From Faecousia sp. (lineage in GTDB: Bacteria > Bacillota > Clostridia > Oscillospirales > Oscillospiraceae), in the NCBI GenBank assembly GCA_029257335.1, contig JARIBV010000068.1:1-64000 (forward strand): a stretch of 64,000 nucleotides of DNA, read 5' to 3'. How positions within the stretch are numbered: position 1 is the first letter of the stretch; every line of letters starts with the position of its first letter. Of the stretch, positions 1 to 7,838 are shown in pieces. The notes under the pieces are model-generated. The model was not told where the DNA came from, ran no database searches, and saw nothing but the letters and a program-made list of their open reading frames with translations. The position numbers and the translations under genes were made by a program.

Positions 1-127
1 CGCGTAAGTAAGTTTGTCAACTACTTTTCTTAACTATTTTTCATTTGGGCAACTCTTTACTGTAATTTTACACCTATCGGGCAGACAGAATTCCCGAAAA
101 CCGCCTTGCTGCGCCCCTCATAAAAAA
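1..127. other. Left-edge intergenic sequence
   Basis: I see no gene here. It is AT-rich and lies beyond the end of the minus-strand acs operon. A TTGACA hexamer on the minus strand at 15-20 could be the -35 box of a gene to the left of the window, but its -10 box would be off the edge. Confidence 0.4.
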
Positions 128-272
128 TTGGGGCTGTGTAAAAACTCGTTTTTCTTAAAAACGGCAAAATAAATTCCAGCAGGAAACAGGGATACAGCCT
201 GATTTCCTGCTGGACTTTTTAATTGTTATAGATTAAATAATGCTGAGACACGGACTTTTTGTACAGCCCCAA
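128..272. mobile_element. MITE-like element, complete copy
   Basis: A 145-bp non-coding element bounded by 17-bp terminal inverted repeats, 128-144 and 256-272, that differ at two positions (core GGGGCTGT). Inside is a 12-bp perfect inverted repeat (175-186 with 203-214) extended by an inner CAGG/CCTG pair. A second, partial copy lies inverted at 54322-54428 beside spoIVB. Terminal repeats with a GGGGCTGT core resemble those of several DDE insertion-sequence families, so this is probably a non-autonomous derivative. It sits 8 bp after the last gene of the acs operon, and its hairpin followed by T-rich sequence on the minus strand may also terminate that operon. Confidence 0.7.
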
Positions 273-280
273 TTTCTATC

Positions 281-892
281 CTACATATTGGACTTAATGT
301 GGTTAATTAAAATATCACCGGAAACCACCCGGTCTTCTGCGGCAAAGCCCTGTGCAAAATTATCCGTATAGAGAATCTGGGCATTGGGTGGGAACTCCTC
401 GTCTCCCTCCCAAACCAGGATCTGCATAGAGTAGGGACCAATAATCTGAAATTCATATCCTGCATCGCCGTGAGAAAGCTTTTTGGCTCCCAGTTTTTCA
501 CAGGCTGCCCGGAATGCGTTGACTCTGGTGCCGAAGGTAAAGGCAGCCCGGGTCAGGCAGCGGCCCGTGTAGGGCTGAATATACAGCTCCCCCCAGGGCA
601 TTTCCCGGAAGGTTTTCCACTGGCCCATGGCAGGCACATCCTTCCCTTCCAAAAGGCACCGCAGCAAATAGGTCTGGGTGGGGATGGAAGGCAGCGGCAG
701 TTCATCCCGGACAGTGATGGCATAATCGGGCCAGGCAATGTCATAGGTCCGCCCCAGGAGGGTCATGGTAAACATTCCATTCTGAAAGCTCACCCATGGC
801 AGACGGTTTTCTACTTCCTGAGGGTCGATTTCCCGGTATAATCCCTCATAATAGGAAAATGGTACTTCTTCTTTGTGGTTTTCAACCTGCAT
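281..892 (-). CDS. DUF3786 family protein (copy 1)
   Basis: A 203-residue soluble protein recognised as DUF3786, a family often found beside corrinoid and CODH/ACS genes in anaerobes but with no known biochemical role. It is the last gene of the metF-to-DUF3786 minus-strand operon and starts 19 bp after RACo, behind a GGAG site. The C-terminal half shares a pattern with the second DUF3786 protein at 2926-3537: a Leu-Gly-[Ala/Gly]-x-Lys-Leu-x-x-Gly-Asp segment, then a Tyr-Glu segment, then a Phe-Pro-Pro motif. The two are divergent paralogues flanking RACo. There is no signal peptide, membrane segment or metal-binding cysteine cluster. A role in handling or maturing the corrinoid protein is inferred from context only. 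Confidence 0.75.
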   Translation of the reverse strand: MQVENHKEEVPFSYYEGLYREIDPQEVENRLPWVSFQNGMFTMTLLGRTYDIAWPDYAITVRDELPLPSIPTQTYLLRCLLEGKDVPAMGQWKTFREMPWGELYIQPYTGRCLTRAAFTFGTRVNAFRAACEKLGAKKLSHGDAGYEFQIIGPYSMQILVWEGDEEFPPNAQILYTDNFAQGFAAEDRVVSGDILINHIKSNM

Positions 893-911
893 AGTCGCTC
901 TCCTTTTTCTC

Positions 912-2840
912 TTACAGTTCCTGAACGCTGTTGGGGAACAGGCTCCGATTGGTATGAGGCAGGAAGCAGGCCGCCACGAAGGAATCCATATAGCCGGGGT
1001 GTGTGGACAGCTCCATGTAGGTCATATTCTTTGCCACCTCTTCCACCTTCTCCTCTGCCTGGTTGGACAGAGCCATGGCGTAAGCACCGGTCAGGGAGGA
1101 GTTTCCGATGTAGTGGAACTTCTCCAGAGGAATGTCAGGGAACATACCGATGTTCACAGCGTTTTTCATATTGATTCCGGAGCCAATGCCGCCGGCCACA
1201 TAGACCGTTTCAATTTCCTCCGTTGTGAGGTCTACGGAATTAAGAAGCGTCTCAATGGCGGAGAAAATAGCACCCTTGGCACGGATGAAGTTATCAATAT
1301 CCACCTCATTCAGGGAAATTTCACGCTCGGTAGCAGATTCCGCAGCCGTTGCCAGAATATATCGTCCCATGCCATACTTATCCCGGGCCACACGAGCACC
1401 GTCCCGGACAAACTGGCCCTTGGCGTTGATAACACCGCAGCGGAACAGCTCAGAAATGGTATCGATGATGCCGGAGCCGCACAGACCAACAGGTTTCTGC
1501 CCCTCACCGCCTACCACGGCAAAGGTAGGCTCCATAGTCTGCTTATCAATGACTGCCGCCTCAATGGCGCCGTCGGTAGCACGCATGCCGCAGGAAATGT
1601 CGCCGCCTTCAAAAGCAGGGCCGGCAGAACAGGCGCAGGACATTAGGAAATCCTGATTACCAAAGGCCAGCTCGCCATTGGTTCCCAAATCAATAAAGAG
1701 GCTGAACTCCGGCTTGCTCCAAATCAGGCTGGCAAAAACACCGGCGGTAATATCACCACCCACATAAGAGCCGATGTTGGGTGCAATAATCACAGGAGCC
1801 AGCGGGTTGGCAGGAAGCTTCAAATCCCGGGCCAGAAGTCCTTTCCAGGAGAAGAAGGAAGGGATATAAGGTTCCATGCGGACCGGCTCTGCATCCACCC
1901 CTACCAGGAGGTGGTTCATCGTGGTGTTGGCTGCAATGCAGATCTGGAAGATGCTTTTTGCCGAGATTTCCGCTGATTTGCACAGATTTGCCAGCACAGG
2001 GACCAGTGTTTCCTTAATTACGGCATCCTGGAGCTTCTTTTTGCCGCCGGGTTTGCCCTGCTCAATAATACGGTTGATGACATCGGCACCAAACCGAATC
2101 TGCCCGTTTCCGCTGGAACCCTTGGCCACAATTTTTCCGCTCTCCAAATCTGCCACCACCGCAGAAACCGTGGTGGTACCGATATCAATGGCGGCCGCAT
2201 ACATGGCGGTATCTTGGGGCGCACACAGATCCAGGACCTGAAAACGGCTGCCTTCCTTCTGACCCTTGGCGCAGATGTGAAAGCCATGTTCCCGGAGTGT
2301 GGAAGCCATTTTTATCATGACCTGAGCAGGGATCTCTACCTTCTCCACCTGAGCGGCTTCCTGGATGGCCCAGGTCAGTCGCTCAATATCAGGCATGGTG
2401 TCATCCAGAGTCGGCTCTGTCATGGTGAGGTCCAGCGCCGTAAAGTTGGTACCAAATGTGATCCCCGCTTCACAGACATCTTTCTGAATGGCATCAAACA
2501 GAGCCACTTCCTCAGGGGAGGACAGGTCCGCTGTCTTCATTCGGCTCTGGTAGGCAGAGGCAATATCGGGAACCAGGACCTCCAGATCTCCCACGACCTT
2601 GCAGCCGCAGGAGAGGCGCCATCCCTCCTCATATTCTTCCTGCGAAATGTGGCGGGAGGGAACGCTTTGGACTTCTCCGGACAAAATCTTCACCCGGCAC
2701 TTGCCGCAGGAGCCGTTGCCGGAACAGGGTGCATCAATAGCCACATTGGCCCGACGGGCCAATTCCAGAAGGTTGTCACCGTCATTGGCATCTATGACGA
2801 CGGGATTGCCACCTTCAATTTGAAAGGTGATTTTATACAT
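912..2840 (-). CDS. acsV: Reductive activator of corrinoid Fe-S protein (RACo/AcsV)
   Basis: This 642-residue protein restores the Co(I) state of the corrinoid/iron-sulfur protein after accidental oxidation, coupling ATP hydrolysis to electron transfer. The N-terminus is a [2Fe-2S] ferredoxin domain (about residues 1-95) with Cys39, Cys45, Cys48 and a fourth ligand at Cys78 or Cys80. A linker follows, then a C-terminal ASKHA-type ATPase of the DUF4445 family with Asp-Ile-Gly-Thr-Thr-Thr and Asp-Leu-Gly-Thr-Asn-Gly nucleotide-binding loops. Length matches the roughly 630 residues of characterised RACo. The ATG at 2840 is chosen because an AGGAGG lies 8 bp upstream. It is encoded between two DUF3786 genes and downstream of its presumed substrate, the acsC-acsE fusion. 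Confidence 0.93.
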   Translation of the reverse strand: MYKITFQIEGGNPVVIDANDGDNLLELARRANVAIDAPCSGNGSCGKCRVKILSGEVQSVPSRHISQEEYEEGWRLSCGCKVVGDLEVLVPDIASAYQSRMKTADLSSPEEVALFDAIQKDVCEAGITFGTNFTALDLTMTEPTLDDTMPDIERLTWAIQEAAQVEKVEIPAQVMIKMASTLREHGFHICAKGQKEGSRFQVLDLCAPQDTAMYAAAIDIGTTTVSAVVADLESGKIVAKGSSGNGQIRFGADVINRIIEQGKPGGKKKLQDAVIKETLVPVLANLCKSAEISAKSIFQICIAANTTMNHLLVGVDAEPVRMEPYIPSFFSWKGLLARDLKLPANPLAPVIIAPNIGSYVGGDITAGVFASLIWSKPEFSLFIDLGTNGELAFGNQDFLMSCACSAGPAFEGGDISCGMRATDGAIEAAVIDKQTMEPTFAVVGGEGQKPVGLCGSGIIDTISELFRCGVINAKGQFVRDGARVARDKYGMGRYILATAAESATEREISLNEVDIDNFIRAKGAIFSAIETLLNSVDLTTEEIETVYVAGGIGSGINMKNAVNIGMFPDIPLEKFHYIGNSSLTGAYAMALSNQAEEKVEEVAKNMTYMELSTHPGYMDSFVAACFLPHTNRSLFPNSVQEL

Positions 2841-2925
2841 GTCGATTTCCTCCTGATTTAAGTTTTTCAATGTTACACAGCTGCGATGCGGCACCGCAGA
2901 CCATGCTGCTTCTTCTCCATCCGGA

Positions 2926-3537
2926 TCACAGGCAGCTCATCGCCAGTTCCAGTCGCTGGCAAAGGGCCCCTGCAATATAATAGATCGTCTCATATCGTAC
3001 AAATTCCAGTGTGTTTTTGTCCCATAGGATGGTCACGCTGGGGGGAAAATCCTCATCTCTGTGATAGAACTTCAGAGCCATCGTAAGGCCGGGCACCACA
3101 GGGATTTCATAGGCAATGTCTCCCAAATGCAGCTTTCTTCCTCCCAGTGCCTCGCAGGCTCTGGAAAAAAGCTCTGGTCTTTGGTCCGCTGCCTCTGCCA
3201 AGCACTTTGGTGACATGGAAAGTCCGCTGCCTGCCACATAGACACCGGGAAGACTGTGCGCCGGGCAGAACTCCCCGGAGGCAAGGGCCTGCGGCTTGCT
3301 GTCACAAAGCCAGTCGTACACCGAAAATGCCTCAGAGTAGTCTGCTTTCCAGCGTTGATTCTCCCATTGGAAGGTGATTTCCCCGGTTTTCAAGCTAACG
3401 GCGGTATTTGTTCCCAAAAACCGGAAGGTGATCTCTTCTGCGTTGGCGCATATTCCCGGCCTCTTTGCAAAGCTGTGGTGGTCTCGCTGCAAAAACGCTT
3501 GTCTGGCTCGATCCTGGGCCAATAAATAATTGTCCAT
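2926..3537 (-). CDS. DUF3786 family protein (copy 2)
   Basis: A 203-residue DUF3786 protein, first gene after the intrinsic terminator that follows acsC-acsE. The ATG at 3537 has an AGAGG upstream; a longer reading frame upstream has no better site. It contains the same Leu-Gly-Gly-Arg-Lys-Leu-x-x-Gly-Asp and Phe-Pro-Pro segments as the copy at 281-892, and both copies are 203 residues. Several cysteines are present but not in a recognised cluster. The function is unknown. Co-transcription with RACo suggests a job in corrinoid-protein activation or in stabilising the methyl-transfer complex, which is inference. Confidence 0.72.
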   Translation of the reverse strand: MDNYLLAQDRARQAFLQRDHHSFAKRPGICANAEEITFRFLGTNTAVSLKTGEITFQWENQRWKADYSEAFSVYDWLCDSKPQALASGEFCPAHSLPGVYVAGSGLSMSPKCLAEAADQRPELFSRACEALGGRKLHLGDIAYEIPVVPGLTMALKFYHRDEDFPPSVTILWDKNTLEFVRYETIYYIAGALCQRLELAMSCL

Positions 3538-3601
3538 ATGATACCTCTTCCTTCGTTCTTCCACTCTCCCCTGGACATGGGCAATGCCTACGGGACAGAG
3601 G

Positions 3602-3634
3602 AAAAAACAGCCGGGAGGGAGAATTCCCTCCCGG
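3602..3634 (-). terminator. Intrinsic terminator inside the acs operon
   Basis: A 10-bp GC-rich stem (3611-3620 with 3625-3634) followed on the minus strand by a run of six T at 3603-3608. It lies directly after the acsC-acsE stop codon and before the DUF3786/RACo genes, so it should lower expression of the accessory genes relative to the catalytic genes. Confidence 0.8.
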
Positions 3635-3657
3635 CCACGGGGATTTCAAGTATGTTC

Positions 3658-5952
3658 TTACAGATCCAGGTAGGAGTCAGAGTACAGAACGTGATCCTTG
3701 AAGATATCACAGGACTTGATGGTCTCCATCAGGCGCAGGTCGCAGGGGTTCACGATAGCGGAGGTCAGACCCTGCATCATCGCCATAGCAACCAGAGCGG
3801 AGTCCATAATGGGACGAACGTTCTTGGGTGCACCATTGGAGTTGTTGGACAGGCCGCCGGTGGACTTCAGGCCCTCGTCGGCAAACAGCTTGATGGCGTT
3901 CAGAACATCCATCTGCTTGTCCTGCATGCCCTTGACAACCAGGAACAGGGGGTCGAACCACAGGTCGTCAGAGGTCATACCCAGAGACAGGCCGCGCTCG
4001 AGCATGTTGTGGCAGTGCTTCATGCGCTCTTCATTGTCCTTTGCAATGCCGTCAGCGGAGCAAAGAGCAATACAGATTGCATCGTTGGCAGCAGCCAGGT
4101 CAATGTAGGAGATACGGGAGCCTGCATCGGCAGAGTTGACGATGGGCTTGCCGTTAGAGCGGTTATAAACCTTGATGCCAGCCTCGATAGCCTTCTTGTT
4201 GGCAGTATCCAGAGCCAGAGGAACATTGTTGAAGTTCTCCTGTAGCAGCTTAACAGCCCACATCATACGCTCGGGACCGTCCTTCTCAGCAGGTCCGATG
4301 TTGACATCCAGGTAAGTAGCACCGGCAGCGATCTGCTCGGCAGCACGCTTCAGGATGGGAGCAGGATCACGCTCGTCCATAGCCTTACGGATAGCGGGAG
4401 AGATGCAGTGAATCCGCTCGCCGATGGTAACAAAGGTCTTAGCCTCGGGGTTGTGGCCCTTATATCTGACACCCATGTCAACCACTTCGATCTTGGGAAC
4501 CTTGGTCTCCAGCAGCTCCTCGAAGGACAGTTCCTTGACTTCCTCAGCAGGAGTAGCAGCAGCGGCTCTTGCAGCAGCCTCAGCCTTAGCGGCCTCGACA
4601 GCGCCGGCGTATTCCTTGTCTTTGATGTACTTGGGCAGCTGAACAGCTTCCAGAGGACCAACGACAACATGCCAGTTGGGCAGTTTCTCCTGAATCTCGC
4701 CCTTCATAACGGCAACCTTGCCGGGGATGATCAGAGTACGGGACTTGATCTTATTCTCGATGTCGTTCTCTTCAAAGAACTTCTTGATGCTGCTGGAAGA
4801 CAGCTTGCCGGCAGCCCAGGCAGTCAGAACGGACATGCCGGAAGCGTCAGTGATCAGCAGGTTCACAGGGCAGTTGCTGCGCTCCAGCTCGCCGGAGACC
4901 AGGAAGTAGGTCAGGGCGAAGTCAACGGTCAGGCAGCAAGGTGCATTCTCGTCAGCGCCGTTGATGGGGTAGATGGTAGCTTCCACCTTCATGGGCTTTT
5001 GAGGATCGGTGAAGATGTTCTGACGCAGGCCATACAGAGGCAGAGCCTGTGCATAGCTCATGTTCTCCATAACAATGATGGAACCGTACTTCTCCACAAA
5101 CATGGTGGCATAGGCGGTCTGCAGACGAGAGTCACCCTTTGCGATGCGGGCCAGGTTGACAATGGAGGGATAGCCGAAGGAGCGGTCGCCGTCCTTCAGT
5201 GCGGTACGACGGACCAGAACCGCGTTGGCCAAGGTCTCCTTGGCAGTCTTGCCGGTGCAGTCCAGAACCAGGTTCTTGTTGCCGGCAGCTTCCAGCTTCT
5301 CAACCAGATCATGCAGATCGGACAGGTTCTCCGCATACAGGCCCAGGGTTACGCCGGCCTCGGTAGCCACAGCGTTCATGGCCTCCCAGTTCTCCAGAGT
5401 GCAGCCATCCAGGATGGGCTTCTGGTCCTTGCAGACTTCCAGAGCAGCCTTAGCAGCCTCTACATCCCAGCACTCCAGAATGATGGCGCGGTCGGCAGCA
5501 ACAGCCTTCTTGACCAGCTCCACATACTTGTCCACGCCGTTGCCCACATAGGAGCAGAACAGAGCTTCCACGTACATTCTGGCACCGATACGCTCGTAGT
5601 CCACCTTCTTGATCTCGGCGATCTTTGCGTCGATCTCTTCAGGGGTCATGCAGGAGCACAGGGTAGCAGCAAACAGGTTCTGGTTGACCAGAGTCTTCTC
5701 ATGGCGGAACAGCACAGTCTCGCCGCCCAGCTTGTGGGCATTGGCACCGGTGCCGAACTCCAGAGTCTTCATGGGAGGTGCAGTAGCCTCGGAGAGCTTT
5801 GCTACTGCATCAGGTGCAAAGTAGGGGCACTTGCTCAGTTCGAGAGCGCCCTGGGCAACTTTCATACAGAAAGCCATACAGGTGGGGCAGCCGCACTCCT
5901 TACAGTTTTTCTTAGGAGACAGCTTAAAAATGTCAAGACCTTTCAGAGCCAT
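3658..5952 (-). CDS. acsCE: Fused corrinoid/Fe-S protein large subunit (AcsC) and methyltransferase (AcsE)
   Basis: A single 764-residue frame joins two Wood-Ljungdahl proteins that are normally separate. Residues 1 to about 447 are AcsC, the large (gamma) subunit of the corrinoid/iron-sulfur protein. Its N-terminal [4Fe-4S] ligands fit C-x2-C-x4-C-x16-C (Cys17, Cys20, Cys25, Cys42), and the rest carries the B12-binding barrel. Residues about 448-505 form an Ala/Glu-rich linker. Residues about 506-764 are AcsE, methyl-tetrahydrofolate:CFeSP methyltransferase, with the pterin-binding barrel motifs TIGERI, LDVNIGP, LALDT and GLSN. Normal lengths are about 445 and 262, so both halves are complete. 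The start has an AGGAGG. The fusion would tether methyl donor enzyme and acceptor. It is strongly codon-biased, like the other acs genes. No stop or frame change is visible across the junction. Confidence 0.95.
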   Translation of the reverse strand: MALKGLDIFKLSPKKNCKECGCPTCMAFCMKVAQGALELSKCPYFAPDAVAKLSEATAPPMKTLEFGTGANAHKLGGETVLFRHEKTLVNQNLFAATLCSCMTPEEIDAKIAEIKKVDYERIGARMYVEALFCSYVGNGVDKYVELVKKAVAADRAIILECWDVEAAKAALEVCKDQKPILDGCTLENWEAMNAVATEAGVTLGLYAENLSDLHDLVEKLEAAGNKNLVLDCTGKTAKETLANAVLVRRTALKDGDRSFGYPSIVNLARIAKGDSRLQTAYATMFVEKYGSIIVMENMSYAQALPLYGLRQNIFTDPQKPMKVEATIYPINGADENAPCCLTVDFALTYFLVSGELERSNCPVNLLITDASGMSVLTAWAAGKLSSSSIKKFFEENDIENKIKSRTLIIPGKVAVMKGEIQEKLPNWHVVVGPLEAVQLPKYIKDKEYAGAVEAAKAEAAARAAAATPAEEVKELSFEELLETKVPKIEVVDMGVRYKGHNPEAKTFVTIGERIHCISPAIRKAMDERDPAPILKRAAEQIAAGATYLDVNIGPAEKDGPERMMWAVKLLQENFNNVPLALDTANKKAIEAGIKVYNRSNGKPIVNSADAGSRISYIDLAAANDAICIALCSADGIAKDNEERMKHCHNMLERGLSLGMTSDDLWFDPLFLVVKGMQDKQMDVLNAIKLFADEGLKSTGGLSNNSNGAPKNVRPIMDSALVAMAMMQGLTSAIVNPCDLRLMETIKSCDIFKDHVLYSDSYLDL

Positions 5953-5973
5953 TATTATGTTCCTCCTTCCCGA

Positions 5974-6915
5974 TTAAACAAGTTCAGTGATGAACTTCTT
6001 GATGGTGGCAATAGCAGCAGGATGGCGCATAATAACGGCATCGGCACCGCCGGTGAGGTTTGCGGCAGCAGTGGAAATCTCCATGCCAATGGCGCGCTCC
6101 TCCTGATTGCCCCACTCGGGAGCATCTTCTTCAGTAGCCACGGATTCCTTCACACCCCAGGTGTCAGCGGAGACAGGGGCAATAATGGGCATCTGCAGGT
6201 CAGCATCGGACTGAGCCAGAGCAGCGGCACGGACGCGGTCCAGAGTGGAAGCCACGTACTCGTAGCCATAGCCGACAGCAGCGGTACCGATGTTCATAAC
6301 GATGGAGTCGGCGGCAACGCCCACACCCTTCATCATGATGTTCAGCTGCTTGGCCAGGTTGATGTCGTCAGCGGTCTCAGCGCCTACCTTCTGGCCATAA
6401 GCCAGAGCAGCGGAAGCGCCGACGGTCTTGTAGTTCTCTTCACGGGCGGACAGAACAACGATGTTCTTGCCCTGGAGTGCCTCGGAGATCTTAGCGAACA
6501 GCTCGCTGTCCTTCTCCACATTCTTGCAGCCCATGATAGCGATGGGCATGGTAACAGCCTCGGCAACAGCCTTGGCATCAGCCACGCAGTCCTCCACGGA
6601 GCGGTTTGCGCCGTTGGGGTCAGCGGACTCAAAGTGCAGAACCAGGAAGTCAGCGCCTTCCATGGTCTCAGCCTTCTTGGCAAAGTCGGCCATGGTCTCA
6701 CAGCCGGCATAGAACTCCGTCAGGCCAGGAGCAGTCCACTCCTTGGCGGTATCGGTGATTTCCACACCGATCTTGGGAGCATTTTCGATGGCAGCATCGA
6801 AGCTATAGAAGGGCAGAACGTTCTGGCCACCCAGGACAACGGCCTTATCACCGGTGCCCAGAGTAACAGCGTTGATCTTTGCGTTGAACGCCTGCGTCTT
6901 GGGTGCGAAAGACAT
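5974..6915 (-). CDS. acsD: Corrinoid/Fe-S protein small subunit
   Basis: The 313-residue small (delta) subunit of the corrinoid/iron-sulfur protein, which pairs with AcsC to hold the B12 cofactor that carries the methyl group to acetyl-CoA synthase. It has the TIM-barrel character of the family, without cysteine clusters, and matches the usual 310-320 residue length. It lies 21 bp upstream of the acsC-acsE fusion and is translated from an ATG behind a GGGGG-type site. Codon use is strongly biased, as expected for an abundant catabolic enzyme. Confidence 0.93.
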   Translation of the reverse strand: MSFAPKTQAFNAKINAVTLGTGDKAVVLGGQNVLPFYSFDAAIENAPKIGVEITDTAKEWTAPGLTEFYAGCETMADFAKKAETMEGADFLVLHFESADPNGANRSVEDCVADAKAVAEAVTMPIAIMGCKNVEKDSELFAKISEALQGKNIVVLSAREENYKTVGASAALAYGQKVGAETADDINLAKQLNIMMKGVGVAADSIVMNIGTAAVGYGYEYVASTLDRVRAAALAQSDADLQMPIIAPVSADTWGVKESVATEEDAPEWGNQEERAIGMEISTAAANLTGGADAVIMRHPAAIATIKKFITELV

Positions 6916-6983
6916 TATTGGTTTCCCCCTTGTGTAAAATGAAAAAATATATGATCCCGGCTTTTTGGCCGGAAAACAGCGAA

Positions 6984-7757
6984 TTACAGTGCCAGATTAT
7001 CCAGAATTTTTCCCAAAGCAACTTTCATGGCGTCATTATCCGGCAGCTTCGCAGAGGGCTGGCCGTCGCAATCGCAACGGAACACCGCCTCATCCTGAGG
7101 CAAAACGCCCAGCAGCGTCAGGCCGTGCTTCTCGATTTCCTCACGGACTCCGTCATCCAGAATACCCCCCGGTGCCCGGTTGACGATGAGACCCATAGAG
7201 TCATATTTAAGCTCCATCTCCTTTACCATATCGGCAATGCGGGCCACGGCCTGCACGCCCCGGCGGGAGCTGTCAGAAATCAGAAGCAGGGTGTTCACAC
7301 GTGGCAGCGTACCCCGGGCCACATGTTCCATACCGGCCTCGTTATCCATCACAATGTAACGGTAGTTCTTGGCATACTTGTCAACCTGAGTCTTGAGGAC
7401 ACCGTTGACATAGCAGTAGCAGCCCTTGCCCTGTGTGCGGCCCATAACCAGCATGTCATAGTCATCCTCCTCCACAATGGCGGAGCTGAACTTAAACTCA
7501 GCATAGTCGGCCTTTGTCATGCCCGCAGGAATGACATTGCCCTTGAGCTCTGCCTGCGCCATTTCCTCACGGATCTGGCCAAGGCTGGTTTCTACTTCTA
7601 CGCCCAGAACCTCATTCAGGTTGCTGTTGGCATCTGCGTCCACGACCAAGACGGGGCCCTGTTTCTTTTTGCACAGGTAGTCGATGATCATGCCGCAGGT
7701 AGTGGTCTTTCCCACGCCGCCCTTACCGGCAACGGCGATGGTGTGAGGTGTTGCCAT
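6984..7757 (-). CDS. cooC: CooC/AcsF-type nickel-insertion ATPase
   Basis: A 257-residue MinD-like P-loop ATPase with a deviant Walker A (GKGGVGKTTT) at residues about 10-19. It belongs to the CooC/AcsF group, which loads nickel into CO dehydrogenase or acetyl-CoA synthase. The ATG at 7757 is chosen for its AAGGAG at 9 bp; the frame is open further upstream but has no site there. It sits between metF and acsD. A paralogue (20362-21126) lies between acsA and acsB, so the two may serve different metalloenzymes. Which one serves which target cannot be read from sequence. Confidence 0.88.
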   Translation of the reverse strand: MATPHTIAVAGKGGVGKTTTCGMIIDYLCKKKQGPVLVVDADANSNLNEVLGVEVETSLGQIREEMAQAELKGNVIPAGMTKADYAEFKFSSAIVEEDDYDMLVMGRTQGKGCYCYVNGVLKTQVDKYAKNYRYIVMDNEAGMEHVARGTLPRVNTLLLISDSSRRGVQAVARIADMVKEMELKYDSMGLIVNRAPGGILDDGVREEIEKHGLTLLGVLPQDEAVFRCDCDGQPSAKLPDNDAMKVALGKILDNLAL

Positions 7758-7790
7758 AACTCGTGTCTCCTTTGATTTCGCAGTTAGGGC

Positions 7791-7818
7791 GTGTGGCGGA
7801 GACAAGCCTCCGCCACAC
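7791..7818 (-). promoter_or_regulatory. Intercistronic hairpin between metF and cooC
   Basis: A perfect 10-bp GC-rich stem (7791-7800 with 7809-7818) between metF and the CooC gene. There is no T-tract on the minus strand, so it is not an intrinsic terminator. It may be an mRNA processing or stabilising structure. Confidence 0.5.
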
Positions 7819-7838
7819 GGGTCATTTCATGGGAATGA

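Noticed and set aside
4408..6942. An 844-codon open frame on the plus strand, antisense to acsC-acsE and acsD
   Set aside because: It follows from the strong codon bias of the acs genes, which keeps antisense stops rare. It has no ribosome binding site or recognisable domain. Similar frames lie opposite acsA/cooC (18451-21174) and acsB (21149-23242).
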